From the NCBI GenBank assembly GCA_902797015.1, contig CADBRG010000076.1:1-25822 (forward strand): 25,822 nucleotides of DNA. Reading direction: 5' to 3'. Below, one piece after another: positions 1 to 6,825 of this stretch. How positions within the stretch are numbered: position 1 is the stretch's first letter; the number at the start of each line of letters is the position of its first letter. This DNA comes from an uncultured Lachnospiraceae bacterium. Its GTDB lineage: Bacteria > Bacillota > Clostridia > Lachnospirales > Lachnospiraceae. The position numbers were made by a program, and so were the translations under genes. The notes beneath the pieces were generated by a model. That model did no database searches, had not been told where the DNA came from, and worked only from the letters and a program-made list of their open reading frames with translations.

Positions 1-2
1 GG

Positions 3-173
3 ATCGATGGTCTGGGGGCGTTTTTAGAGCTGGAGATCGTAGTGGCACATGAGGATGAAAAGGATGCGGCGCTTTCTAAGATTTCCCGGGTACTGGAACA
101 GCTGGGATATTCTCTGAAGGATACGATCAGAAATTCTTACCTTGCACTATTGCAGGGTACAAGCGATGAATAA
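3..173 (+). CDS. CYTH-domain / class IV adenylate cyclase-like protein, C-terminal part only
   Basis: Only the last 56 codons are present; the gene enters from the left edge in frame 3 and stops at a TAA. The visible piece begins IDGLGAFLELEIVV, which matches the conserved late strand of CYTH proteins (class IV adenylate cyclase CyaB and thiamine triphosphatase fold), where a D-x-L-G-x-F-x-E-x-E pattern supplies acidic metal and phosphate-site residues. The following helix (roughly residues 22-40 of the fragment) and the closing segment with NSYLALL also fit that family. CYTH enzymes act on nucleoside triphosphates or polyphosphate in the cytoplasm, but the substrate cannot be decided from this fragment. 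The next gene starts 20 bases later, so the two are probably co-transcribed. Confidence 0.72.
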   Translation: MDGLGAFLELEIVVAHEDEKDAALSKISRVLEQLGYSLKDTIRNSYLALLQGTSDE

Positions 174-193
174 GGAAAGTGAGGCTACTTAAG

Positions 194-793
194 ATGACAA
201 TTTATATTATGCGCCACGGACAGACAGATAAAAACCAGGCCAAGCTCCTGCAGGGAAGAAGCAATATTGCGTTAAACGAAACCGGAATCAATGAGGCGAA
301 GACAGCCGGAGAATGGTTTCGCAAACAGGGCATCACATTTGACCGTGTCTATGCGAGTCCGATGATCCGCGCGATGCAGACAGCAGAGCTTGTGACAGGC
401 GGACAGGAAGTGACGACGGATGAGCGGCTTCTCGAAATGGATTATGGTCCATACGAAGGAATGGATCTGACCAATCCGGCACCGGAGATCATCACGTTCT
501 TCAGTGACTTTGTAAACAACCCGGCACCCGACGGGATGGAACCTTTGTCATCTGTTGTGGACCGGCTTGGGAAGTTCCTAGAAAGCTTAAAGACAAGCGA
601 AGGAAATATTCTGATCGCGACACATGCCGTTGCGATGAAAGGGGCGCTGGAATACCTTTCACCGGCATCAAACGGAAGTTATTGGGCAAAATACATCAGC
701 ACCTGCGGCGTGTATGCGGTAGATTTGACAGAAAACGGATTTGAGAATGTACGGGAAGTCTACAGCCAGGGCGGCGTAAAGGAAGGCGTTTAA
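194..793 (+). CDS. Histidine phosphatase family protein (phosphoglycerate mutase-like)
   Basis: A 199-residue cytoplasmic phosphatase of the histidine phosphatase superfamily. The N-terminal MRHGQTDKN carries the RHG signature (Arg7, His8, Gly9; His8 would be phosphorylated). A second Arg sits in SPMIRAMQTAE near 59, the acid in LLEMDYGPYEG near 81, and the second catalytic His at 144 in ATHAVAMKG. Length is normal for the short branch, which includes CobC-like and GpmB-like enzymes; the substrate is not predictable. A longer reading from GTG at 179 is possible, but ATG 194 puts the ribosome site (GGAAAGTGAGG) at a proper distance and starts directly at the first beta strand. It lies between the CYTH gene and the arginase-fold gene, with only 3 bases to the latter, so an operon is likely. 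Confidence 0.88.
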   Translation: MTIYIMRHGQTDKNQAKLLQGRSNIALNETGINEAKTAGEWFRKQGITFDRVYASPMIRAMQTAELVTGGQEVTTDERLLEMDYGPYEGMDLTNPAPEIITFFSDFVNNPAPDGMEPLSSVVDRLGKFLESLKTSEGNILIATHAVAMKGALEYLSPASNGSYWAKYISTCGVYAVDLTENGFENVREVYSQGGVKEGV

Positions 794-796
794 AAG

Positions 797-1513
797 ATGA
801 TCGATATGGATTTCTCCGGCGTGTATCAGCGCAGGGAACGACTGGCAGAGGTGAGCATCTCGCTGACTGATCTGCCGGGAACAAATGCATACTGCAGTGA
901 TGAGGCGGCAAATGTGATCCGGGAAAAGCTCGCGGAGCTTTCCGCAGAGGGACTTCATTTTCTGGATTCCGGAAACTATCACTATGCATCTCTTTTCTGG
1001 TTGGAAAAAATCAGCGAGCCTTATCAGTTGATCGTATTTGATCATCATTCCGATATGCAGCCTTCCGCATGGGGCGATGAGTTGTTGAGCTGTGGCTCCT
1101 GGATCCGGACAGCATTGCTGCGGGATCCGCATTTACAGAAGGTATGGATCGCAGGGACACATGAAGAGACATATATGAAAGAGATGCGGGATAAGATCTG
1201 TCTGCTGACAGAGGCAGATCTGTATGAGCCGGATGGCGCGTTTGCAGATCTTGATGGAACCATGCCGGTTTATATTTCGGTGGATAAAGATGTGCTTTCC
1301 GAGGAGGCGGTCAATACCAACTGGGACCAGGGGACGTTGCAGACAGATGTGCTGCTGTCATGCCTGCAATATCTGATCAGGGAATACCATGTGATCGGAA
1401 TCGATGTCTGCGGAGAACCGGAGTCGAATGCACCGGATGCAGAGATACAAAATAGTGAAGTGATCGATCGAAAGATCTGTCAGATATTACATGAAAATGG
1501 CTGGGGTAAATAA
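797..1513 (+). CDS. Arginase/ureohydrolase-fold protein
   Basis: A 238-residue protein of the arginase/agmatinase/formiminoglutamase superfamily. Two metal-binding blocks are clear: FDHHSDMQ at 81-88 (Asp82, His84 and Asp86 as the DxHxD ligands) and YISVDKDVLS at 159-168 (Asp163, Asp165), followed by GIDVCGE at 201-207 with the usual late Glu. It is shorter than typical arginases (about 300 residues). The usual first ligand motif GGDHS is replaced by SGNYHY near 58-63, with His62 the candidate ligand. It is therefore probably a dinuclear Mn hydrolase of an uncharacterised subgroup, and arginase or agmatinase activity should not be assumed. The gene starts 3 bases after the phosphatase stop. 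Its last codons form the left arm of the terminator that closes the operon. Confidence 0.82.
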   Translation: MIDMDFSGVYQRRERLAEVSISLTDLPGTNAYCSDEAANVIREKLAELSAEGLHFLDSGNYHYASLFWLEKISEPYQLIVFDHHSDMQPSAWGDELLSCGSWIRTALLRDPHLQKVWIAGTHEETYMKEMRDKICLLTEADLYEPDGAFADLDGTMPVYISVDKDVLSEEAVNTNWDQGTLQTDVLLSCLQYLIREYHVIGIDVCGEPESNAPDAEIQNSEVIDRKICQILHENGWGK

Positions 1514-1540
1514 CCTCAGCCATTTGCTTTTATTTGCTTT
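1496..1540. terminator. Intrinsic terminator between convergent arginase-fold and rrf2 genes
   Basis: Arms 1496-1506 and 1514-1524 (core AATGGCTG / CAGCCATT plus three inner pairs, one G-U) enclose a 7-base loop and lead into TGCTTTTATTTGCTTT. The left arm lies inside the arginase-fold coding region. The stem also lies just beyond the rrf2 stop on the other strand, so it may serve both genes, although the minus-side T tract is weak. Confidence 0.7.
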
Positions 1541-1934
1541 CAATCAGATCCGTAAGCTTTTTGCCATAGAAAAAGTCATGAACCATATGGTCAAATTCTG
1601 ACCACATGGGAAGAGTCTGGCAGCTGTCTGCTCTGGGACATTCCGCCGCATCTTCAAGCAGGCAGGCAACAGAGGAAAGCGGCCCCTCCAAAAGTTCAAG
1701 GATCTCTCCGACGCTGTAATCGGCTGCGGGCCGACAGAGCTGATATCCGCCGCCTTTGCCACTGACGCCGGTCACGAGCTTCCCGCGGACCAGTTCTTTT
1801 ACAATGCTTTCAAGATATTTCTTTGAGATCTGCTGACGATCGGCAATGTCTTTTAACGGGATATGACCTTCTGCTTCATGCTCTGCAAGATCGATCATGA
1901 CCCGGAGTGCATAGCGTCCTTTGGTTGAAATCAT
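1530..1934 (-). CDS. Rrf2 family transcriptional regulator no. 1 (IscR/CymR-like)
   Basis: A 134-residue Rrf2 regulator. It starts with the classic MISTKGRYALRVMIDLAEH, followed by a winged helix-turn-helix (about 25-60, with ISKKYLESIVKEL as recognition region) and the GKGGGYQL wing. A dimerisation helix comes next, and then a cysteine cluster CLLEDAAECPRADSC (Cys91, Cys99, Cys105; C-x7-C-x5-C). IscR has a similar three-cysteine Fe-S cluster site with C-x5-C-x5-C spacing, so a [2Fe-2S] sensor is plausible, though a thiol or sulfur sensor is not excluded. It is divergent from MOSC-nifS-iscU, the usual place for a regulator of Fe-S assembly. The start ATG follows AAAGGAGG at 8 bases. A second paralogue with the same cysteine spacing lies at 6826. 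Confidence 0.93.
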   Translation of the reverse strand: MISTKGRYALRVMIDLAEHEAEGHIPLKDIADRQQISKKYLESIVKELVRGKLVTGVSGKGGGYQLCRPAADYSVGEILELLEGPLSSVACLLEDAAECPRADSCQTLPMWSEFDHMVHDFFYGKKLTDLIESK

Positions 1935-1957
1935 GATGTGTGCCTCCTTTTCGACCC

Positions 1958-1987
1958 ATTATACCGCAGGGTTGATAGGTAAATCAA
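1958..1987 (-). promoter_or_regulatory. Promoter of rrf2 no. 1
   Basis: On the minus strand, TTGATT (1987-1982), an 18-base spacer and a perfect TATAAT (1963-1958) precede the rrf2 start by about 25 bases. A TAGGTAA half-site on the plus strand at about 1976-1982 mirrors TTACCTA at 2001-2007, so the regulator may also act on its own promoter. That autoregulation is inference. Confidence 0.6.
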
Positions 1988-2000
1988 GCCAAAATGTTAA

Positions 2001-2037
2001 TTACCTATTGACACAGCGGGTAAATGGGTGTTATTCT
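2001..2037 (+). promoter_or_regulatory. MOSC-nifS-iscU promoter with probable Rrf2 operator over the -35
   Basis: TTGACA (2008-2013), an 18-base spacer and TATTCT (2032-2037) form a good sigma-A promoter. TTACCTA (2001-2007) and CGGGTAA (2017-2023) are imperfect inverted arms with 9 bases between, so the -35 hexamer begins the central spacer. The same 7-9-7 geometry recurs at the metY promoter (4278-4300). Confidence 0.65.
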
Positions 2038-2122
2038 CGTACAGGTAGGAGAGATGTGAATCAAACAGAAAAAAGAGGGAGTTTTTCTGTGTGACATATT
2101 TTGAAATGCAGCAGGAGGTATC

Positions 2123-2563
2123 ATGGGAATCATTCAGGGAATCTGTATCAGTGAGAAAAAGGGGACGCAAAAGCATGAGGTTCCCACAGCAGAACTGATA
2201 GAGGAATGGGGCATCAAAGATGATGCGCATGCCGGAAAGTGGCACAGGCAGGTAAGTCTTTTGGGATTGGGACAGATTGAGGAGTTCCGTGCCAGGGGAG
2301 CGGAAGTTGATTTTGGGGCATTCGGAGAGAATCTGATCGTGGAAGGATTTCACTTTAAGGAGCTTCCGATCGGTACCAGATTCCGAATCGGGGATGTATT
2401 ACTGGAAATGACACAGATCGGAAAAGAGTGCCACAGCCACTGTCAGATCTATAAAGTGATGGGCGATTGCATCATGCCCAGAGAAGGTGTGTTTGCGAGA
2501 GTGCTTCATGGCGGAGTCATCCATAAAGGGGATGAGATCGTGATGGAAGCGGCCGAAGCATAA
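2123..2563 (+). CDS. MOSC domain-containing protein
   Basis: A 146-residue stand-alone MOSC domain (named from molybdenum cofactor sulfurase C-terminal domains). The segment GIKDDAHAG..HRQVSLL near 31-47 and the FGENL..EG motif near 67-75 are typical, as is the late IGKECHSHCQIYKVMGDC stretch with four cysteines and GVFARVLHGG. MOSC domains are thought to carry or transfer sulfur, or to bind molybdenum cofactor-type ligands through a conserved Cys. No molybdenum cofactor synthesis gene is visible here. It leads an operon with nifS (49 bases downstream) and iscU, which points to a sulfur-handling role next to the desulfurase. The start is supported by GGAGG 5-6 bases upstream. Confidence 0.88.
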   Translation: MGIIQGICISEKKGTQKHEVPTAELIEEWGIKDDAHAGKWHRQVSLLGLGQIEEFRARGAEVDFGAFGENLIVEGFHFKELPIGTRFRIGDVLLEMTQIGKECHSHCQIYKVMGDCIMPREGVFARVLHGGVIHKGDEIVMEAAEA

Positions 2564-2612
2564 GTGAAAGAAAAACGTCTCAGATAAATCATCAGAGGAA
2601 AAGGAGAATAAG

Positions 2613-3800
2613 ATGAAGGTATATGCTGATAACGCGGCGACGACAATGATGAGTCCGGCTGCGATGAATGTAATGATCCGATGCATGGAGGAGGACTATG
2701 GAAATCCCTCCAGTCTCTATAGCATAGGACAGAAAGCGAAGGAAACACTCGAACTGGCCAGAGAGGAGGTCGCTGCGATCATCAACGCCTCTCCCCGTGA
2801 GATCTATTTTACATCCGGGGGAAGTGAAGCAGATAACCAGGCACTTTTAACAGCTGCACAGATCGGGAAAAAGAAGGGAAAGATGCATATCATTTCCTCT
2901 GCATTTGAACATCATGCGATCCTGCACACGTTAAAAAGACTGGAAAAAGACGGATTTGAAGTAACACTGCTTGATGTCCATGAGGACGGACTGGTCCGTA
3001 CAGAAGAATTGGAGGCAGCCATCCGTGAGGATACGTGTCTGGTAACGATCATGTATGCCAACAATGAGATCGGAACGATCCAGCCGATCAAGGAGATCGG
3101 AGCAATCTGCAGAGCGCATCAGATTCTGTTCCATACCGATGCGGTGCAGGCAGTCGGTCATCTGCCAATCGATGTAGAGGCAGAGAATATTGATATGCTG
3201 TCTGCGTCAGGACATAAATTCCACGGCCCGAAGGGCGCAGGATTTTTGTATGTGAAAAAAGGGATTCCGCTGACCAATCTGATCGAGGGTGGCGCACAGG
3301 AGAGAGGTAAGCGTGCGGGCACGGAAAACGTTCCGGCGATCGCTGCCATGACGGAAGCATTGAAAGAGGCCGTTGCCAATCTGCAGGCAAATACCGATCG
3401 TCTCATTGCAATACGCACCCGTCTGATTGAAGGCATCTCTGAGATTCCGCATGCCGCATTAAACGGTGATGCGACAAAACGTCTCCCTGGAAACGTGAAT
3501 TTCTGTTTTGAAGGCATTGAAGGAGAGTCGCTGTTATTGCTGTTAGACGATAAGGGAATCAGTGCATCTTCGGGAAGCGCTTGCACATCCGGTTCGCTTG
3601 ATCCGAGCCATGTGCTGCTTGCGATCGGACGAGTGCATGATGTGGCACACGGTTCATTGCGGCTGAGCATGGACGCAGAGACGACGGATGAAGAAGTGGA
3701 ATACCTGATCCGGTCCGTGAAAGAGGTTGTGGAGTATTTAAGAGGTTTTTCTCCGATCTGGAGAGATCTGATGACAGGAAAAAAGGAATTTATTCTGTAA
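2613..3800 (+). CDS. nifS: Cysteine desulfurase (NifS/IscS type)
   Basis: A 395-residue class V aminotransferase-fold PLP enzyme that removes sulfur from L-cysteine to give alanine and an enzyme persulfide. Visible signatures are YADNAATT at the N-terminus, TSGGSEADN (67-75) in the phosphate-binding region, HTDAVQA (174-180) and SASGHKFHGPKG (197-208) with PLP-binding Lys202. SSGSACTSGSLDPSH (about 319-333) carries catalytic Cys324 on the mobile loop. Length is normal. The short active-site loop and the adjacent IscU suggest a NifS/IscS-type (group I) enzyme, not SufS. AAGGAG lies 5-6 bases before the ATG. The iscU gene follows after 15 bases, so persulfide is presumably passed to that scaffold. 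The exact paralogue name (nifS or iscS) cannot be fixed from sequence alone. Confidence 0.95.
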   Translation: MKVYADNAATTMMSPAAMNVMIRCMEEDYGNPSSLYSIGQKAKETLELAREEVAAIINASPREIYFTSGGSEADNQALLTAAQIGKKKGKMHIISSAFEHHAILHTLKRLEKDGFEVTLLDVHEDGLVRTEELEAAIREDTCLVTIMYANNEIGTIQPIKEIGAICRAHQILFHTDAVQAVGHLPIDVEAENIDMLSASGHKFHGPKGAGFLYVKKGIPLTNLIEGGAQERGKRAGTENVPAIAAMTEALKEAVANLQANTDRLIAIRTRLIEGISEIPHAALNGDATKRLPGNVNFCFEGIEGESLLLLLDDKGISASSGSACTSGSLDPSHVLLAIGRVHDVAHGSLRLSMDAETTDEEVEYLIRSVKEVVEYLRGFSPIWRDLMTGKKEFIL

Positions 3801-3815
3801 TAGGAGGAAATCAAA

Positions 3816-4190
3816 ATGGCATTATACAGTGAAAAAGTAATGGATCATTTCAGAAATCCCAGAAATGTCGGGATCATTGAGGATGCAAATGCAGTCGGTG
3901 AAGTCGGAAATGCGAAGTGCGGCGACATCATGAAGATGTATATGAAGATCGAGGATGATATCGTTAAGGATGTCAAGTTTGAAACATTCGGATGCGGCAG
4001 TGCGATCGCGTCCAGTTCTATGGCGACGGAGCTGATCAAAGGTCAACCGCTGTCTGAGGTGGCAAAACTGACAAACGAAGCAGTTGCAGAGGCACTCGAC
4101 GGACTTCCGGGGTATAAAATGCACTGTTCTGTTCTGGCAGAAGAAGCGATTAAATCCGCACTGGACAACTATTATGAGAATCAGGCGTAA
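3816..4190 (+). CDS. iscU: Fe-S cluster assembly scaffold (IscU / NifU N-terminal domain type)
   Basis: A 124-residue scaffold on which [2Fe-2S] clusters are built from desulfurase-derived sulfur and iron. All ligands are present: Cys35 in GNAKCGD with Asp37, Cys60 in FGCGSAIASSS, and Cys104 in MHCSVLAEEA. The N-terminus YSEKVMDHFRNPRNVG is the standard family opening. It has only the U domain, without the ferredoxin-like or Nfu extensions of full NifU. Clostridial databases often label this form 'NifU' although it is IscU-sized. It is 15 bases downstream of nifS, with AGGAGG before the ATG, and a terminator follows. No hscBA, fdx or iscA gene is next to it, so this is a minimal two-gene Fe-S unit. 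Confidence 0.95.
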   Translation: MALYSEKVMDHFRNPRNVGIIEDANAVGEVGNAKCGDIMKMYMKIEDDIVKDVKFETFGCGSAIASSSMATELIKGQPLSEVAKLTNEAVAEALDGLPGYKMHCSVLAEEAIKSALDNYYENQA

Positions 4191-4229
4191 CCGGTTGTTA
4201 CACGCTGAATGAGAACATACTTGAGAAAA

Positions 4230-4262
4230 GAAGCTGTCAAAATGGCAGCTTCTAATTTTTTA
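4230..4262 (+). terminator. Terminator of the MOSC-nifS-iscU operon
   Basis: GAAGCTGTC (4230-4238) pairs with GGCAGCTTC (4244-4252) through 9 base pairs with one G-U and a 5-base loop, followed by TAATTTTTT. It lies 40 bases after the iscU stop. Confidence 0.85.
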
Positions 4263-4277
4263 AAAATAAAACTTAGA

Positions 4278-4313
4278 AAACCTATTGACAAACTAGGTTT
4301 ACTATAGTATATT
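4278..4313 (+). promoter_or_regulatory. metY promoter with perfect 7-9-7 inverted repeat (probable Rrf2 operator)
   Basis: TTGACA (4285-4290), a 17-base spacer and TATATT (4308-4313) form a strong promoter. AAACCTA (4278-4284) and TAGGTTT (4294-4300) are perfect inverted repeats separated by 9 bases, so a bound dimer would cover the -35. The site shares the run ACCTATTGACA with the MOSC promoter at 2003-2013. Confidence 0.75.
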
Positions 4314-4370
4314 AAGCTCCAACAACAGCGAATCAAGTAAGATTCTTAAGAACCAAAGGGAGGATCAGTT

Positions 4371-5657
4371 ATGAGTAAATACAGATTTGAAACATTACAG
4401 CTGCATGTCGGACAGGAACAGGCAGACCCGGCTACCGATGCACGTGCAGTGCCGATCTATCAGACGACATCGTATGTCTTTCATAACAGCCAGCATGCGG
4501 CAGACCGGTTTGGACTTGCGGATCCGGGAAACATTTACGGACGTCTGACGAACTCAACACAGGGTGTGTTTGAAGACAGGGTCGCAGCGCTTGAAGGCGG
4601 CAGCGCAGGTCTTGCACTTGCATCCGGCGCAGCAGCAATCACCTATACCATTCAGGCACTCGCTGCAAACGGCGGACATATCGTAGCACAGAAGACCATC
4701 TACGGCGGCAGCTACAATCTGCTTGCACACACACTTCCACAGTATGGCATCCGTACTACCTTTGTAGATGCACATGATCTTTCAGAAGTTGAGGCAGCCA
4801 TCGAGGCAGACACCAGAGCAATCTATCTGGAGACGCTTGGCAATCCGAATAGTGATATTCCGGATATTGATGCGATCGCAGACATTGCACATAAGCATGG
4901 CCTTCCGCTTGTGATCGATAACACGTTCGGAACACCGTATCTGATCCGACCGATCGAGCATGGCGCAGATATCGTCGTACATTCGGCAACGAAGTTTTTG
5001 GGCGGACATGGCACGACACTCGGTGGCGTGATCGTGGAAGCCGGCAAATTTGACTGGTCCGCAAGTGGGAAATATCCGAACATCGCAGCACCGAATCCGA
5101 GCTATCATGGCGTTTCCTTCTACGATGCAGTCGGCCCGGCAGCATTTGTAACTTATATCCGCGCGATTTTGCTTCGCGATACCGGTGCAACCTTATCGCC
5201 GTTTAATGCTTTTCTTTTACTCCAGGGTGTGGAAACGCTTTCCCTTCGTCTGGAACGGCATGCGGAAAATACAAAGAAGGTGATCGACTTCTTAAGCAAT
5301 CATCCGCAAGTGGAAAAGGTCAATCATCCGTCCCTTCCGGATCATCCGGATCACGCACTGTATGAGCGTTATTTCCCAAATGGCGGCGCGACGATCTTTA
5401 CCTTTGAGATCAAAGGCGGCAAGGAAGAAGCATGGAAATTCATCGATGGGCTTGAAATCTTCTCACTTCTGGCAAACGTGGCGGACGTGAAGAGTCTGGT
5501 GATCCATCCGGCATCGACGACCCATTCCCAGCTGACGGATGAGGAGCTTTCGGATCAGGGCATCTATCAGAATACGATCCGGTTGTCGATCGGTACCGAA
5601 CACATCGATGATATCCTTGAAGATCTGGAAAAGGGATTTGCGGCAGCTGCCCGTTGA
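4371..5657 (+). CDS. metY: O-acetylhomoserine aminocarboxypropyltransferase / sulfhydrylase
   Basis: A 428-residue enzyme of the Cys/Met metabolism PLP family. It starts with the MetY-type opening FETLQLHVGQEQ.DPATDARAVPIYQTTSY. Other family marks are NIYGRLTNST.GVFE (54-68), ALEGGSAGLALASG (73-86) and VIDNTFGTPYL (181-191). HSATKFLGGHGTTLGG (204-219) carries PLP-binding Lys208. The length of about 430, instead of about 380, separates MetY from MetB and MetC. The enzyme makes homocysteine from O-acetylhomoserine and sulfide; members of the family often also act on O-acetylserine. A strong GGGAGG ribosome site lies 8 bases upstream. It sits between the Fe-S operon and cysK, and its promoter carries the putative Rrf2 site, so sulfide assimilation and Fe-S synthesis may respond to one signal. 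Confidence 0.93.
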   Translation: MSKYRFETLQLHVGQEQADPATDARAVPIYQTTSYVFHNSQHAADRFGLADPGNIYGRLTNSTQGVFEDRVAALEGGSAGLALASGAAAITYTIQALAANGGHIVAQKTIYGGSYNLLAHTLPQYGIRTTFVDAHDLSEVEAAIEADTRAIYLETLGNPNSDIPDIDAIADIAHKHGLPLVIDNTFGTPYLIRPIEHGADIVVHSATKFLGGHGTTLGGVIVEAGKFDWSASGKYPNIAAPNPSYHGVSFYDAVGPAAFVTYIRAILLRDTGATLSPFNAFLLLQGVETLSLRLERHAENTKKVIDFLSNHPQVEKVNHPSLPDHPDHALYERYFPNGGATIFTFEIKGGKEEAWKFIDGLEIFSLLANVADVKSLVIHPASTTHSQLTDEELSDQGIYQNTIRLSIGTEHIDDILEDLEKGFAAAAR

Positions 5658-5682
5658 GAAATCAGATGAAACTCTTTATAAT
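5654..5682 (+). promoter_or_regulatory. cysK promoter overlapping the metY stop codon
   Basis: TTGAGA (5654-5659), exactly 17 bases, then TATAAT (5677-5682). The -35 contains the metY TGA stop. This would give a cysK leader of about 60 bases and lets cysK be expressed apart from metY. No copy of the 7-9-7 operator is seen here. Confidence 0.65.
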
Positions 5683-5750
5683 GAAAAAGGTTTAAATATA
5701 CTTGAATATCGTTTTTAAATAGAGAATTTAATTGAAAGGACGTTAGGAAA

Positions 5751-6683
5751 ATGGCAAATATTTATAAAGGAGCAGTAGGGCTCATCGGAAATACTCCACT
5801 GGTAGAGGTTACAAACATTGAAAAGGAACTCGGACTTGAAGCGACTATTCTGGTCAAACTGGAGTATTTCAATCCGGCAGGAAGTGTCAAGGACAGAATC
5901 GCAAAGGCAATGATCGATGATGCGGAAGAAAAGGGCATCTTAAAAGAGGGCTCTGTCATCATCGAGCCGACTTCCGGTAATACCGGAATCGGCCTGGCAG
6001 CGATCTCTGCAGCGAAAGGTTATCGGATCATTCTGACAATGCCTGAGACGATGAGCGTCGAGAGAAGAAATATCCTGAAGGCCTATGGCGCTGAGATCGT
6101 GCTGACAGAAGGCGCTAAGGGTATGAAGGGCGCGATCGCAAAAGCGGAAGAGCTGGCAGCGGAGATCCCGAACAGCTTCATCCCGGGACAGTTTGTCAAT
6201 CCGGCAAACCCAGCGATCCATAAAGCGACGACCGGCCCGGAGATCTGGAACGACACAGACGGCAATGTCGACATCTTTATTGCAGGTGTAGGTACCGGCG
6301 GTACGGTAACCGGTACCGGTGAATATCTGAAAGAGCAGAATCCGGAGATCAAAGTCGTGGCATTGGAACCGGCTGACTCACCGGTGCTCTCTGAAGGCAA
6401 GGCCGGTGCGCATAAGATTCAGGGAATCGGCGCCGGATTTGTGCCGGATGTCTTAAACACAAAAGTGTATGATGAAGTTTATAAAGCAGAGAGCGAGGAT
6501 GCCTTCGCTGCAGCAAGACTGCTGGCGACCAAAGAAGGAATCTCTGTCGGCATTTCCTCAGGCGCTGCCCTGTATGGCGCGATCGAACTGGCAAAACGCC
6601 CGGAAAATAAGGGTAAGGTGATCGTAGCCCTGCTTCCGGACAGTGGAGACAGATATTACTCCACACCGTTGTTTTTAGATTAA
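5751..6683 (+). CDS. cysK: Cysteine synthase A (O-acetylserine thiol-lyase)
   Basis: A 310-residue fold-type II PLP enzyme that makes L-cysteine from O-acetylserine and sulfide. Signatures in order: GLIGNTPLVEV (10-20), LEYFNPAGSVKDRIA (37-51) with PLP-binding Lys47, the substrate loop EPTSGNTGIGLA, the phosphate-binding GVGTGGTVTGTG, and GISSGAAL. PDSGDRYYSTPLF is the standard C-terminal end. Length is normal for CysK, with no CBS regulatory extension. It follows metY by 93 bases but has its own good promoter (5654-5682). A terminator follows, and then an Rrf2 gene. In Bacillus the Rrf2 protein CymR binds CysK to sense cysteine, so the cysK-rrf2 neighbourhood is suggestive, but no such complex can be inferred from sequence. 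Confidence 0.96.
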   Translation: MANIYKGAVGLIGNTPLVEVTNIEKELGLEATILVKLEYFNPAGSVKDRIAKAMIDDAEEKGILKEGSVIIEPTSGNTGIGLAAISAAKGYRIILTMPETMSVERRNILKAYGAEIVLTEGAKGMKGAIAKAEELAAEIPNSFIPGQFVNPANPAIHKATTGPEIWNDTDGNVDIFIAGVGTGGTVTGTGEYLKEQNPEIKVVALEPADSPVLSEGKAGAHKIQGIGAGFVPDVLNTKVYDEVYKAESEDAFAAARLLATKEGISVGISSGAALYGAIELAKRPENKGKVIVALLPDSGDRYYSTPLFLD

Positions 6684-6704
6684 GTTTCCTCCAAATACTG
6701 TTTT

Positions 6705-6737
6705 ATAAGGCAGACCCTGACAGGGTCTGTCTTATTT
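6705..6737 (+). terminator. Terminator after cysK
   Basis: The arms around AAGGCAGACCCT (6707-6718) and AGGGTCTGTCTT (6722-6733) form a 12-14 base-pair stem with one G-U and a 3-base loop. TATTTATTATATTG and a run of seven T follow (to 6753). It separates cysK from the second Rrf2 operon. Confidence 0.78.
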
Positions 6738-6743
6738 ATTATA

Positions 6744-6791
6744 TTGTTTTTTTGGCCTGATTCCGTATAATAAACTTATAAGTATACGGAA
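6744..6791 (+). promoter_or_regulatory. Promoter of rrf2 no. 2 with a perfect 9-bp inverted repeat operator
   Basis: A perfect TATAAT (6766-6771) has a weak -35, TTGTTT (6744-6749), 16 bases upstream. TTCCGTATA (6761-6769) and TATACGGAA (6783-6791) are perfect inverted repeats 13 bases apart, spanning the -10 and the likely start of transcription. This is a repressor-type position and suggests autoregulation by the Rrf2 protein encoded just downstream. The half-sites differ from the ACCTA type at 2001 and 4278. Confidence 0.72.
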
Positions 6792-6825
6792 GAAGTAGGT
6801 GTTTGTATATAAAAAAGGAGAAGCT

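Noticed and set aside
3158..3814. Open reading frame of 218 codons on the minus strand opposite nifS
   Set aside because: It lies fully antisense to the well-conserved nifS gene, has no recognisable domain and no good ribosome site; shadow reading frame.
4191..4370. Possible T-box or SAM riboswitch before metY
   Set aside because: The gap is explained by the iscU terminator and the metY promoter, leaving a leader of about 50 bases, too short for such a riboswitch.
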